A stretch of 64,000 nucleotides of DNA from Enterococcus_K sp051713825 (GTDB lineage: Bacteria; Bacillota; Bacilli; Lactobacillales; Enterococcaceae): NCBI RefSeq assembly GCF_051713825.1, contig NZ_JBIOQR010000001.1, forward strand, positions 496,001 to 560,000, written 5' to 3'. The notes below the pieces were generated by a model. That model did no database searches. It was not told where the DNA came from and worked only from the letters and a program-made list of their open reading frames with translations. The position numbers and the translations under genes are program-made. Positions 25,380 to 34,008 of this stretch are shown here, piece by piece. The stretch's first letter is position 1; the number at the start of each line of letters is the position of its first letter.

Positions 25380-26194
25380 CTTAGTAGATTTGATAGAAGA
25401 GATCGACTCATGAACGTCTCTATCCCCAATAACTCAAGACTAGAAAAAACGGTCTCCATCCTTTTCCGACGTTTTCCTAACAAACGATCTTCTACTTTTG
25501 AGGCACTAATCATATTTTTTCGTAGTGGTGTAGTTATTGTGATCCTTTTTTCGCTAAGTAATTCTTTCACCGAATTGCTTAGATAGCCCTTGTCGCCAAT
25601 AATATGTGAAACCATCGAATTCTGTGCCAATGTAGAAACCATTCGAATATCGTGGAATGAAGCTGGACTTACGACATACTCTAAAGGATAGCCAGAATCC
25701 GTCAAAAAAAAACAAATTTTCACGCCATAATAATGCACCTTCTTCGTTGAATTGTAGCCAATATCAGCGACTTCTTTCGGCAGTTCCGAATTGACTTGTA
25801 CAAAAGACTAGGTAAACTATCTACAATCACCAAATCTGTTCCTAGCGTCAATTCTTTGATAAAGAAATAGCGCATCAACTTGATTGTAAAAGATAAGTTT
25901 TGGCAAATCCGACAAAAACATGAACGTTCAGGAAAATCTGTCGGAGATATCTCGATTCTAATGGCTCGATAACTACTACTTTGTGTTTTATGTCCAGCCA
26001 TCTGTGACCAGATTACAGCTGAAATAATTTGTGGATCTGATTGTTTTCGTAAATGTACATTTTGTGGATTAGTGAATTTTTCTGTATAGTGAAATTGGCT
26101 TTGCATCTAGTTCTCTCGATTCGTTGTGGTTTTGAGATTACTTTATGCCAAGCTTTTTTGTTTTGGCAAAAATTTTAACTAGCACAACGGGTAT
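25376..26194 (-). mobile_element. IS982-like insertion sequence remnant (frameshifted, C-terminally truncated transposase)
   Basis: Two minus-strand frames (26106-25720 and 25738-25376) together match a DDE transposase of IS982 type: VIVDSLPSLL with the first Asp, GYPLEYVVSPASFHDIRM, IIGDKGYLSNS with the second Asp, TPLRKNM and METVFSSLELLGIE with the Glu. A frameshift near 25770 separates them; the other frame reads VADIGYNSTKKVHYYGVKI across the junction. The C-terminus is cut at the regulator stop codon and no left inverted repeat is visible. On the other side the minus strand begins ACCCGTTGTGCTAG at about 26194, a possible outer end. It cannot be active. Confidence 0.65.
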
Positions 26195-26645
26195 AGATTA
26201 TTTTGTGAAGTATTCAGAATTTTATTTTTTGAAAGTATAGTGAATTATATACTGAAACTAGTCCTAATCTATCCTAAGAAAATAAAAAATGCGATCGTTT
26301 ACTTCTATCTATTTTTGAAGCATATATATAATCAATAATAGATGAGTTTACACCGAAGAAAACTGAGAATGACACGGAATTTCATCAATTTTATTTTTAA
26401 GTCTTACATTCATGAAGTAACGACTTCATTTCCTGTTTCGAATGTTCTATTTCAACACATCAGCTTTATTCACTATATTTTGTTGAGCTAGCAACAGTGG
26501 TACGCAACAGATACATAGACATTTAGGATAATCAACCCAAATCTTGAAGTAATCATTCGAAAATTATTTTCATTACAAGTTCAGAATGAGCTGAATAACC
26601 TACCTAGCCGTATCGAGGAACACCTACTTAATTTGATATGTAAAA
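26195..26645. other. Gene-free stretch at the right end of the bacteriocin island
   Basis: About 450 bp, very AT-rich, with stop codons in all frames, no terminator, no recognisable gene fragment. It ends exactly where the right copy of the marR repeat begins. Confidence 0.6.
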
Positions 26646-26840
26646 TTTGAGTCAATAATTATGCTTGTCAGGTATAATAGAGCATAATAAGAAACAGGTC
26701 GAGAAAAGGAAAAAAGAGGTGATTCTTTGGGGAACGAGGAACTTTCGGTTGTGTTACACGAGCTAGATTTACTCATTCATCAAGAGATAGATAACGAGCT
26801 GAGCCAGTTCGAGTTAAGTGTGGAACAATCGAGAATTATC
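26646..26840 (+). repeat. Right copy of the 194/195-bp direct repeat (marR promoter and 5' end)
   Basis: Same sequence as 21484-21677 with one extra A. Here it runs on into the complete marR gene, including the -10 TATAAT at 26673-26678. Confidence 0.95.
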
Positions 26841-27158
26841 GCAATCTTAAATGAACAGGGAACGATGTGTCAAAATGAGCTTGCCTTAAACTTAAATAAA
26901 AATAAAGCAACGATTACGAGAATGCTGAACAGTTTGGAAAAGAAACAGTTTATAAAAAAAGAAAAGGATCCAGAAAATTGGAAACAAAATAATATTTTAT
27001 TGACAGAAAAAGGAATTGAGGTGTTTGTTAAGGTAAAACAAGTCTCGATGGAAATTAACAGACGGATTAATAAAAATCTTTCCGCAGAAGAAAAAAACCA
27101 ATTAATCAAGTTAGTGAATAAGGTAAGAAGTGGTTTAATAATAGAGCAGACAAAATGA
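26727..27158 (+). CDS. MarR family transcriptional regulator (intact copy)
   Basis: 143 residues, the usual MarR size. TTG start with AGAGGTGA five bases upstream. The winged helix is visible: LNEQGTMCQNELALNLNKNKATITRMLNSLEKKQFI, here cited as two parts, GTMCQNELALNLNKNK and ATITRMLNSLEKK, then the beta wing with the NNILLTEKG pattern. Single Cys at about residue 46 might sense oxidation. The first 38 codons and promoter are duplicated 5.16 kb to the left, beside the DsbA-like gene that it may regulate. Ends inside a strong terminator. Confidence 0.92.
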   Translation: MGNEELSVVLHELDLLIHQEIDNELSQFELSVEQSRIIAILNEQGTMCQNELALNLNKNKATITRMLNSLEKKQFIKKEKDPENWKQNNILLTEKGIEVFVKVKQVSMEINRRINKNLSAEEKNQLIKLVNKVRSGLIIEQTK

Positions 27159-27183
27159 GCCAATTCATTTTGTCTGCTCTTTA
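27143..27183 (+). terminator. Terminator overlapping the end of marR
   Basis: Arms AGAGCAGACAAAATGA (27143-27158) and TCATTTTGTCTGCTCT (27165-27180) pair perfectly over 16 bases, followed by TTT. The left arm contains the last codons and stop of marR. Confidence 0.88.
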
Positions 27184-27411
27184 AAATTTTTGGAAGTAAT
27201 CAGAGGGGCTCTTATAGGTGAAGCTAGATGATTAATTGTGAAATTTCGTTCAATATTTCTTTTTTATTTTTTGATATTAGATTATTCACTGGATTTAAAG
27301 TGATTTAAGAAAAATAAGATTGTGAATTCAAGAACTTGTTGTTGCTTTTTTTGATTACCTAGTCTATAGTAGTCCCTGTAGTAGCTACTAATTAAAAGTG
27401 AGGGTTAATCT

Positions 27412-28212
27412 ATGGAAACGATTATTCAAATTATGAAAAAATATGATTTTTCAGAAATGGAAACGAGAGTCTATACAACTTTATTGGAGAAGGGAAATCT
27501 TACTGGGTACGAAGTAAGTAAGCACTCAGGGGTTCCTCGTTCAAAAGTTTATAACATTTTGGAAAAGCTAGTAAAAAAGAATTTGATAGTTGTTAATAAA
27601 TCAGAGCCTAAGCTTTATCATGCAATATCAGCAGATGAATTTTTAGATAAGTTAGAAAAGAGTGTCAAAAATGATTTGTCATTTCTTACCAAAAATTTGG
27701 GAATGATTAAAGAAAAAGACGAAGAAGAAATGTTATGGAAAATTGAGGGTGTTGAGTATGTTCTGGATAAAGCAGAGCACTTAGTCAAGAACGCGAAGGA
27801 GAGTTTGTTCGTACAGGTTTGGCATGAAAACCTCACCTCTTCATTATTGGAGGTTCTACAGCAAGCTGAACAAAGAGTCGATAGGTTTGTTCTCATTTTG
27901 TTTAGTTCAAGACATGAATATGAATTACCGCTGGAAAAGTATTATATTCATGGGTTTGAAAAGGATAAGCTAGCCGACTTTGGAGCAAGCTGGATCAATG
28001 TTGTGGCAGATGAACAAGAAGTAGTGTTTGGCACAATCAATGAAGAGACACAAGTAACAGACGTGACGTGGACAAAAAATCACGCCATGGTGAATTTAGC
28101 AAAAGAATATATCAAACATGATGCATACACACTTAAAGTGATTACAGAATCTCCTGAAGAACTTAAAGTGAAATATGGCAAGGACTTTGAGGGAATCAGG
28201 GAGATCTACTAA
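27412..28212 (+). CDS. TrmB family transcriptional regulator
   Basis: 266 residues. An N-terminal winged helix (about 8-75: FSEMETRVYTTLLEKG, GYEVSKHSGVPRSKVYNILE) is followed by a C-terminal domain of the TrmB/phospholipase-D-like type that binds effectors. GTGAGGG lies before the ATG. It heads an apparent three-gene operon with a TauE/SafE permease (21-bp gap) and an ornithine-cyclodeaminase-family enzyme, and probably senses the substrate of that pathway. The effector is unknown. Confidence 0.85.
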   Translation: METIIQIMKKYDFSEMETRVYTTLLEKGNLTGYEVSKHSGVPRSKVYNILEKLVKKNLIVVNKSEPKLYHAISADEFLDKLEKSVKNDLSFLTKNLGMIKEKDEEEMLWKIEGVEYVLDKAEHLVKNAKESLFVQVWHENLTSSLLEVLQQAEQRVDRFVLILFSSRHEYELPLEKYYIHGFEKDKLADFGASWINVVADEQEVVFGTINEETQVTDVTWTKNHAMVNLAKEYIKHDAYTLKVITESPEELKVKYGKDFEGIREIY

Positions 28213-28233
28213 GAATAAGTAGGAGGAATTTTC

Positions 28234-29112
28234 GTGATTCGAACTATATTGTTAGGCTTGATTATAGCAATTAACGCATATTTTATCGTTTATTTTATAA
28301 GGGATTTGATTAAGAACAAACAAGCATATAAAGAGGAACCAGGTGATACGAGAGTTTTACCTTTTACGTCATTTATTATCTTTTTTCTGTCGACGTTTGG
28401 AATTTCTGATTTTGCGATTGGGACAGTGTTATATCCAAAGATGAAGTGGGTAAGCATGAAAAAACTCCCTGGAACATTGAATACACAATGTGTAGTACCC
28501 GTTGCTGTCATGGCGTTATCCTATATAACAGCCATTAATGTTGGGGTAAAAACATTGGCGGTTTGTATAATTTGTCAGATTATTGGTGCATACTTAGGTC
28601 CAAGATTTGTTGTTAAGCTTCCAGAGCGAACGATTAAGATATTTGTCGGGGTTGGATTGCTTGTTGCTGCATTTTTGATTTTTGCAGGGCAAATGAATTG
28701 GATTCCCTCAAATGGAGCAGCCAGTGAATTATATGGAGGCAAACTTGTTCTAGCTGGCTTTTTGTTATTTGTCTATGGTGCATTAAACAATATCGGTATT
28801 GGTTCGTATGCTTTGACGATGGTTACGGTGTACTTGTTGGGATTAAATCCAGTTGCGGCTTTTCCTATCATGATGGGCGCTTGCACATTTTCTGTGCCAA
28901 TTGGAAGTGTCCAATTCATCAAGTTTGGTGAATATAGTAGAAAAATTACCCTGTTCACCTCAACTTTTGGTGTGTTGGGTGTATTGGTAGCCGTCTTTTT
29001 AGTGAAGTCATTAAATACCTATATGCTAAAATGGTTAGTCATTTTTGTTTTATTATACAGTGCTTATACCATGTTAGGTAGCCAATTGAAAAAAAGAAAA
29101 ACAATTAGTTAA
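28234..29112 (+). CDS. TauE/SafE family anion permease
   Basis: 292 residues with eight or so hydrophobic segments in two halves; TSFIIFFLSTFGISDFAIGT and LFVYGALNNIGIGSYALT occupy the positions of the two family repeats. GTG start after AGGAGGA. The family exports or imports small organo-sulfur or carboxylate anions such as sulfite and sulfoacetate. Its neighbour is an amino-acid-type NAD(P)-dependent enzyme, so the cargo may be an amino-acid-derived acid rather than a sulfonate. Substrate not determinable. Confidence 0.82.
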   Translation: MIRTILLGLIIAINAYFIVYFIRDLIKNKQAYKEEPGDTRVLPFTSFIIFFLSTFGISDFAIGTVLYPKMKWVSMKKLPGTLNTQCVVPVAVMALSYITAINVGVKTLAVCIICQIIGAYLGPRFVVKLPERTIKIFVGVGLLVAAFLIFAGQMNWIPSNGAASELYGGKLVLAGFLLFVYGALNNIGIGSYALTMVTVYLLGLNPVAAFPIMMGACTFSVPIGSVQFIKFGEYSRKITLFTSTFGVLGVLVAVFLVKSLNTYMLKWLVIFVLLYSAYTMLGSQLKKRKTIS

Positions 29113-29124
29113 GGAGCGAGTCAA

Positions 29125-30102
29125 ATGTTAGTTTTGAAGAAAGAAGATATGATAAAGAGTTTTTCAATGAGAGAGGCAATTGATGCGGATAAAGAGGCGC
29201 TATCATTGTATTCTGCTGGCAAAGCGAGTGTCCCTCTACGGACGAATATAGAGGTTCCCAAAAATCACGGACAGAGCTTGTACATGCCGGCCTATGTTGA
29301 TGGGCAAAAAGATGCGCTCGGTATCAAAATTGTTTCGGTGTATCCTGAAAATATAGAAAAAAATCTACCCAGTGTTCCTGCAACGATGATTGTTCTTGAT
29401 CCGAAAACAGGGATGGTTTCTGCTTGTCTGGATGGCACCCATCTGACTCAATTAAGAACAGGTGCGGTTCAAGGAGCGGCAACAGAGCTTCTTTCTAGAA
29501 AAGAGGCAAAAATAGGGGCATTGATTGGTACAGGTGGACAAGCAGAAGCCCAATTAGAAGCGATGTTAACTGTCAGAGCATTAGAAGAGGTTCGAATCTT
29601 TGATATCAATTTTGAGCGTGCGAGTGCATTTGCAAAAGAGATGTCACGTCAGTTCTCTGCTACTATACGCCCAACAAAAACCAGTCAAGAATGTGTCGAA
29701 GGAGCCGACATCATTACTAGCGTGACGACCTCAAAACAAGCCACTTTTTCTGCCGAATGGATAAAAAAAGGTGCACATGTTAATGGCGTAGGAGCCTATA
29801 CACCTGAAATGTGTGAGATTCCAAGAGAGCTTGTTAAGAAGGCTGACATTGTTATTTTTGATACGATGGCAGGTGTTCTTGAAGAAGCAGGCGATTTTAT
29901 TTCGCCATTAAAGGACGGGTATGTTCAAAGAGCAGACTACCATGGAGAATTGGGACAATTAGTGAATGGTGAGTTGATGGGACGGACAAATGATGAACAA
30001 ATCACCCTCTTTAAAACAGTCGGCTCAGCTGTCTTAGACGTAGTGGTTGCCGCTAAAATCGTAGAAAAGGCAAAAGATAAACAGTTGGGAATAGAGGTTT
30101 AA
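29125..30102 (+). CDS. Ornithine cyclodeaminase/mu-crystallin family enzyme
   Basis: 325 residues with the family fold. The NAD(P) site is GALIGTGGQAEAQLEAML; substrate-contacting LDGTHLTQLRTGAVQGAATE and the catalytic-Asp region IVIFDTMAGVLEEAGDF are conserved. Members include ornithine cyclodeaminase, alanine dehydrogenase, ketimine and pyrroline-2-carboxylate reductases, and diaminopropionate synthases; which one this is cannot be told from sequence. AAGGAG precedes the ATG, and the gene is 12 bp after the permease gene, so enzyme and transporter are co-made. Confidence 0.85.
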   Translation: MLVLKKEDMIKSFSMREAIDADKEALSLYSAGKASVPLRTNIEVPKNHGQSLYMPAYVDGQKDALGIKIVSVYPENIEKNLPSVPATMIVLDPKTGMVSACLDGTHLTQLRTGAVQGAATELLSRKEAKIGALIGTGGQAEAQLEAMLTVRALEEVRIFDINFERASAFAKEMSRQFSATIRPTKTSQECVEGADIITSVTTSKQATFSAEWIKKGAHVNGVGAYTPEMCEIPRELVKKADIVIFDTMAGVLEEAGDFISPLKDGYVQRADYHGELGQLVNGELMGRTNDEQITLFKTVGSAVLDVVVAAKIVEKAKDKQLGIEV

Positions 30103-30303
30103 AGCGAATGGTGAAGTGTTATAAAAAAGCATCGAAGTAATGTAACGTAGATTGGACGAACGAGAGAGAAATTTTTAGAGATAAGACGACTGAATGCGCA
30201 TTCTACACTATGCCTACATTTTTGGTTATCTTGTCTCTATTTATTTGCTTTTGGACTTGTTACAATGTTTGTAATTTAACAAATAAACAATGAGGTGATA
30301 AGA

Positions 30304-30891
30304 ATGAAGGAACAAGTAAAAGCATTGACAAATGAGGGGGCTCCTTATGATGATATGGATAAACAGGTGGATACAGTTCGTGCTCATGCACTTAAAGAGT
30401 GTCGAAGATATAATTTTTTAGTGAATTCAGAAAATAAATATGAACCCTCTATCTTAAAGAATCTCTTTCATAAGATGGGCGAAAATGTCCACATAGAATC
30501 TAACTTTTTGTGTGAGTTTGGTTTCAATATTTCACTAGGCAATAATATTTATTTGAACCACGATATGGTTATTTTGGATTGTAATGAAGTGACGATTGGT
30601 GATGATGTTTATGTGGGACCAAGAGTGGGACTGTATGGCGCAAATCATGCGGAAGATCCGATTGAACGAGCGGAGCATATTGTTTATGCGAAACCTATCC
30701 ATATTGGTGATAAAGTTTGGTTAGGTGCTGGCGTTCATGTACTCCAAGGTGTCACAATTGGCGAGAACACAATCATCGGAGCAGGTAGTGTTGTAACAAA
30801 AGATATTCCAGCAAACGTGATTGCTGCTGGAAATCCATGTAAGGTAATTCGACCAATTAAGAAAAAAGATCGCGAAGAGTTGCGACGGTAA
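30304..30891 (+). CDS. Sugar O-acetyltransferase (maltose/galactoside acetyltransferase type)
   Basis: 195 residues. A left-handed beta-helix of hexapeptide repeats (IGDDVYVGPRVGLYG, IGDKVWLGAGVHVLQGV, IGENTIIGAGSVVTK) with the catalytic His in GANHAED and the closing AAGNPCKVIRPI are hallmarks of the LacA/Maa/NodL group. It acetylates sugars or similar hydroxyl compounds with acetyl-CoA in the cytoplasm. ATG 30304 has GAGGTG six bases upstream. Stands alone; ends with a terminator. Acceptor unknown. Confidence 0.88.
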   Translation: MKEQVKALTNEGAPYDDMDKQVDTVRAHALKECRRYNFLVNSENKYEPSILKNLFHKMGENVHIESNFLCEFGFNISLGNNIYLNHDMVILDCNEVTIGDDVYVGPRVGLYGANHAEDPIERAEHIVYAKPIHIGDKVWLGAGVHVLQGVTIGENTIIGAGSVVTKDIPANVIAAGNPCKVIRPIKKKDREELRR

Positions 30892-30920
30892 GCAATTTAA
30901 TTTTGAGCGGGTCATAAATT

Positions 30921-30967
30921 GAAAAGAGGCAAAGGGAGAGTGGAAAGCTCTATCTTTGCTTCTTTTT
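30921..30967 (+). terminator. Terminator after the acetyltransferase
   Basis: Arms AAAAGAGGCAAAGGGAGAG and CTCTATCTTTGCTTCTTTTT pair with a few mismatches. The A-run on the left side makes it usable for the leftward ArsR gene as well. Confidence 0.8.
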
Positions 30968-30988
30968 GTTAGTTAGAGATAGGAATGA

Positions 30989-31903
30989 TTAGCTAACGTA
31001 AGTCATCACTTTGATATTTTGTTCATAATTGCCCCAGTGTTCCCCGAAAATTGTCAAGCCACCTATATTTTCAACAGATTCCTCAGAAGCAATTCGAAGG
31101 GTGAAATAGTCTGAGTTGGAGAGGTCGAAGTCATTAATATTCAGATTGGTCGTAGGAACACCATTAATACTTGTATCATATTGGTTAATTCGGATGTGCT
31201 TAAGCTCTCCATACTGACTACAGGTGTCAGGCCACCAATTTGGCGTTAAACGTCCGCGAACGTCTGCATAGTTTCCATTAACCGTATCTGTTCCTATCTT
31301 TTTCCCATTAATATAGTAAGTGAGGTCGCTTGGCCACGTATTGTTTGAGATAGGGAATTCAGAAGCAATCTCAAAGCTAATGTCCAATAGCTCAAGGTGG
31401 TCTGTTTGTTGAACCATGTTTGGAATCTTATACTCAAAAAAGCCCTTTGCAGCCCAGACAATTTGAGCATCCACACGCTGGCTATCTAGAAAAGCAATGG
31501 CTTGGTCAGCATTACCGATATGTGCTTCTTCAGAGGCAAGTCCGCATGTGGGTTCTACTTGGAAATCGGTGAAATGGCCGACTTTAACATTGGTTTGGTA
31601 GCAACGGTATTCAGGGAAAATCTTTTCAGGGAAATCGATGCCGATGTGATCAATGGCTAATGTTGCTAATTTTTGTAAGCCAAATTTTCCAGGGGCACGC
31701 CGAGTTTTAACAATTCCAGCATCTTCTAATTGTTGAATATGACGCGTAGTGATGGCACTAGAAATGCCAAGCGAGGATGCAATCTCACCGATATTCATCT
31801 CGCCTGTAGCTAGTTGGTTGATAATAGCAAGTCTTGTTTCATTCGCCAGTGCTTGGAAAACAGCGAGGGATTTGTTCGAAGTATCAATAATCATACTGCT
31901 CAT
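30989..31903 (-). CDS. ArsR-type regulator with large C-terminal domain (glycan locus regulator 1)
   Basis: 304 residues, about three times a typical ArsR protein. The N-terminal winged helix (about 12-80) reads SSAITTRHIQQLEDAGIVKTRRAPGK in two parts, SSAITTRHIQQLEDAG then IVKTRRAPGK; no metal-site cysteines of the ArsR/CadC type are seen there. The C-terminal 220 residues, rich in Trp, Asn and Thr (PNMVQQTDHLELLDISFEI, WPSDLTYYINGKKIGT, NVGG-type LTIFGEHWGN ending), look beta-sandwich-like and plausibly bind a carbohydrate or a sugar-derived effector. A paralogue at 49285 has the same build and also stands divergent from a glycosidase gene. Probably controls the GH2-GH92 locus. Confidence 0.75.
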   Translation of the reverse strand: MSSMIIDTSNKSLAVFQALANETRLAIINQLATGEMNIGEIASSLGISSAITTRHIQQLEDAGIVKTRRAPGKFGLQKLATLAIDHIGIDFPEKIFPEYRCYQTNVKVGHFTDFQVEPTCGLASEEAHIGNADQAIAFLDSQRVDAQIVWAAKGFFEYKIPNMVQQTDHLELLDISFEIASEFPISNNTWPSDLTYYINGKKIGTDTVNGNYADVRGRLTPNWWPDTCSQYGELKHIRINQYDTSINGVPTTNLNINDFDLSNSDYFTLRIASEESVENIGGLTIFGEHWGNYEQNIKVMTYVS

Positions 31904-31967
31904 TCCTTTACTTATTTGTTAAATAGATTTGGTTAAAATATATAATTTTGTTATATGGTTAACGTTC

Positions 31968-31986
31968 AAGTTAAATTAATTAACTT
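31968..31986. promoter_or_regulatory. Candidate operator between the ArsR-type gene and GH2
   Basis: A perfect dyad, AAGTTAA then five bases then TTAACTT, lies in the divergent intergenic space about 65 bp before the regulator start. A second palindrome TGTTAATTAACA is at 32046-32057. Both are candidate binding sites for the adjacent regulator, with caution because the region is AT-rich. Confidence 0.4.
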
Positions 31987-32010
31987 TTCTAGACAACCAT
32001 TGACCAATTA

Positions 32011-32024
32011 TGAAAACGCTGTTA
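32011..32024 (+). promoter_or_regulatory. Candidate cre (CcpA) site upstream of the GH2 gene
   Basis: TGAAAACGCTGTTA matches TGWAARCGYTWNCW at 12 of 14 positions. Suggests carbon catabolite control of the glycan locus. Confidence 0.5.
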
Positions 32025-32138
32025 CTATTTGTGTGTTGATTAATATGTTAATTAACAATAATATTATAACTCATGATTAACTAATAAGTCAATTAAGATT
32101 AAAGGAAACTATTTATTATTTTGGAGGAAATTGATTGT

Positions 32139-33935
32139 ATGGATGATAGAAAGAAGCACCCTAGACCACAATTTATCAGAAAAGAGTGGCATTGCTTAGA
32201 TGGCAAATGGCAGTTTGCTTTTGATGATGAGGATGAGGGGATTAAAGAAAACTGGGTAGAAAACTTTCCATTAACACACGAAATTTTGGTTCCGTTTACA
32301 TACGAGACGGAGCTCAGTGGAATCAATGATCCGAGTCATCATAAAATTGTTTGGTATCAAACAATTTTTGAAGTGTCAGATGTGGCTAACCAAACGCTTT
32401 ATTTTGAAGGTGTTGATTTTGAGACACAAGTTTGGCTGAATGGTCAATTGCTGGGAAGTCATAAAGGCGGATATGAACGGTTTTCATTTGATTTAGCTCC
32501 TTATTTAACTATTGGGACAAATAGAATTACTGTGCGTGTGGAAGATTCACTTTCGTGTGAACAGCCTCGTGGGAAACAACGCTGGTTGCAAGATAATTTT
32601 GGCTGTTGGTATGTGCAAACAACAGGTATTTGGAAATCAGTTTGGCTTGAAAAAGCTCCGTTACAGCGTGTAGAGCAGGTAAAGATGAGACCGGATTTAG
32701 ATAATGATTTAGTCCACATTGAAGTGGAATTAAAAGATTCTTCGGTTATGCCAGACACGCCTAGTTACTACCTAGAAGCAGAAGCAAGTTTTAAAGGAAA
32801 ATTAATTAGCTATCATAAATATTTACTGCAACATAATAACGGTAGATTTACCTTAGATACGCGGGAAAAGGGAAATGCTGACTCTGGAACGCATCGTTGG
32901 AGCCCACAAACTCCTAATTTATATGATTTGACCGTCCGTTTGTATGATACGGAGGGACATTTGCTTGATGAAGTCTTAAGTTATTTTGGTATGAGAAAAA
33001 TAAGCATAGAGAATGGACATGTTTTATTAAATAATCGTACTCTTTACCAACGATTGATTCTAGATCAAGGGTATTGGTCTGAGTCAGGGATGACCCCTCC
33101 ATCTGTGGAGGCGTTAGAGAAAGATCTCGAACGAATTCGTGAGATGGGGTATAACGGTTTGCGAAAACATCAAAAAATTGAGGATGAACGCTTCTACTAC
33201 CTTTGTGATGAAATGGGGCTTTTGGTATGGGCTGAGATGCCTTCAACCTATGTTTTTAATGATGTGGCAATCGCACAGTTTACGCAGGAATGGTTACAGA
33301 TTGTCAAACAGTATTATAACCATCCTTCAATTATCACCTGGGTTGCGTTTAATGAAAGTTGGGGAATTAAAGGAATTAATGAACACAAGCGGCCTCAAAG
33401 TTTTACAGAGGGAATCTATCATCTGACAAAAGCAATCGATCCTTATCGTCCAGTGATTACAAATGATGGCTGGGAGCACACAGTTTCAGATATTTTGACG
33501 TTGCATGACTATGAAGAGCTAGGTGAGGTTTTTTCTAAGCGTTACTCAGATCATCGAGATTTTGCCGTTGAGGAAGACTCAAACAAGGAACGGATTGTAA
33601 ACAATAAAATCCAATTCAACGATGGTTGGTTTGCTTTTGCGAACGGCTATCGTTACACCGGACAGCCGATTATCATCAGTGAGTTTGGTGGAATTGCTTT
33701 TACGGCAGATAGAAAAGACCAATGGGGATATGGCAATCAAGTGAAAAATGAAGAAGAGTTTATGACGAGATTTGAGAATATCCACACAGCAATTCAAGAT
33801 ATTCCCTATATTTCTGGGTTTTGTTATACACAACTAACGGATGTTGAACAGGAAGTGAATGGTCTGTTGACTCCCCAACGAGAGGCAAAGGTAGACCTTA
33901 CACAAGTAAAACGAATTAATGAAAGACGCGTTTGA
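32139..33935 (+). CDS. Glycoside hydrolase family 2, about 600-residue type
   Basis: 598 residues from ATG 32139 (GGAGGAA ten bases upstream; the TTG 18 bases earlier overlaps that site). Jelly-roll, immunoglobulin-like and TIM-barrel domains in order. Acid/base Glu406 in VAFNESWG and nucleophile Glu515 in IIISEFGG are both present. No signal peptide. The GLRKHQKIED segment and lack of the beta-glucuronidase HYPY motif place it in a poorly described GH2 group; beta-galactosidase, beta-glucuronidase or beta-mannosidase activity are all possible. First gene of the locus that includes GH92, so a beta-linked sugar in an N-glycan or mannan is a reasonable guess. Confidence 0.85.
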   Translation: MDDRKKHPRPQFIRKEWHCLDGKWQFAFDDEDEGIKENWVENFPLTHEILVPFTYETELSGINDPSHHKIVWYQTIFEVSDVANQTLYFEGVDFETQVWLNGQLLGSHKGGYERFSFDLAPYLTIGTNRITVRVEDSLSCEQPRGKQRWLQDNFGCWYVQTTGIWKSVWLEKAPLQRVEQVKMRPDLDNDLVHIEVELKDSSVMPDTPSYYLEAEASFKGKLISYHKYLLQHNNGRFTLDTREKGNADSGTHRWSPQTPNLYDLTVRLYDTEGHLLDEVLSYFGMRKISIENGHVLLNNRTLYQRLILDQGYWSESGMTPPSVEALEKDLERIREMGYNGLRKHQKIEDERFYYLCDEMGLLVWAEMPSTYVFNDVAIAQFTQEWLQIVKQYYNHPSIITWVAFNESWGIKGINEHKRPQSFTEGIYHLTKAIDPYRPVITNDGWEHTVSDILTLHDYEELGEVFSKRYSDHRDFAVEEDSNKERIVNNKIQFNDGWFAFANGYRYTGQPIIISEFGGIAFTADRKDQWGYGNQVKNEEEFMTRFENIHTAIQDIPYISGFCYTQLTDVEQEVNGLLTPQREAKVDLTQVKRINERRV

Positions 33936-34008
33936 AATTAGTTTTAGGGTATTCATTCAGTTTTAAGGAGCTGAATTTTATTAAATTCATTTTGTTGGAG
34001 GAATAGCT

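Noticed and set aside
25376..26194. Intact, active IS982 element
   Set aside because: The transposase is frameshifted and truncated and only one possible end is visible.
32914..33426. Overlapping frames inside the GH2 gene
   Set aside because: The GH2 frame has intact catalytic motifs across the same bases; the others lack ribosome sites.
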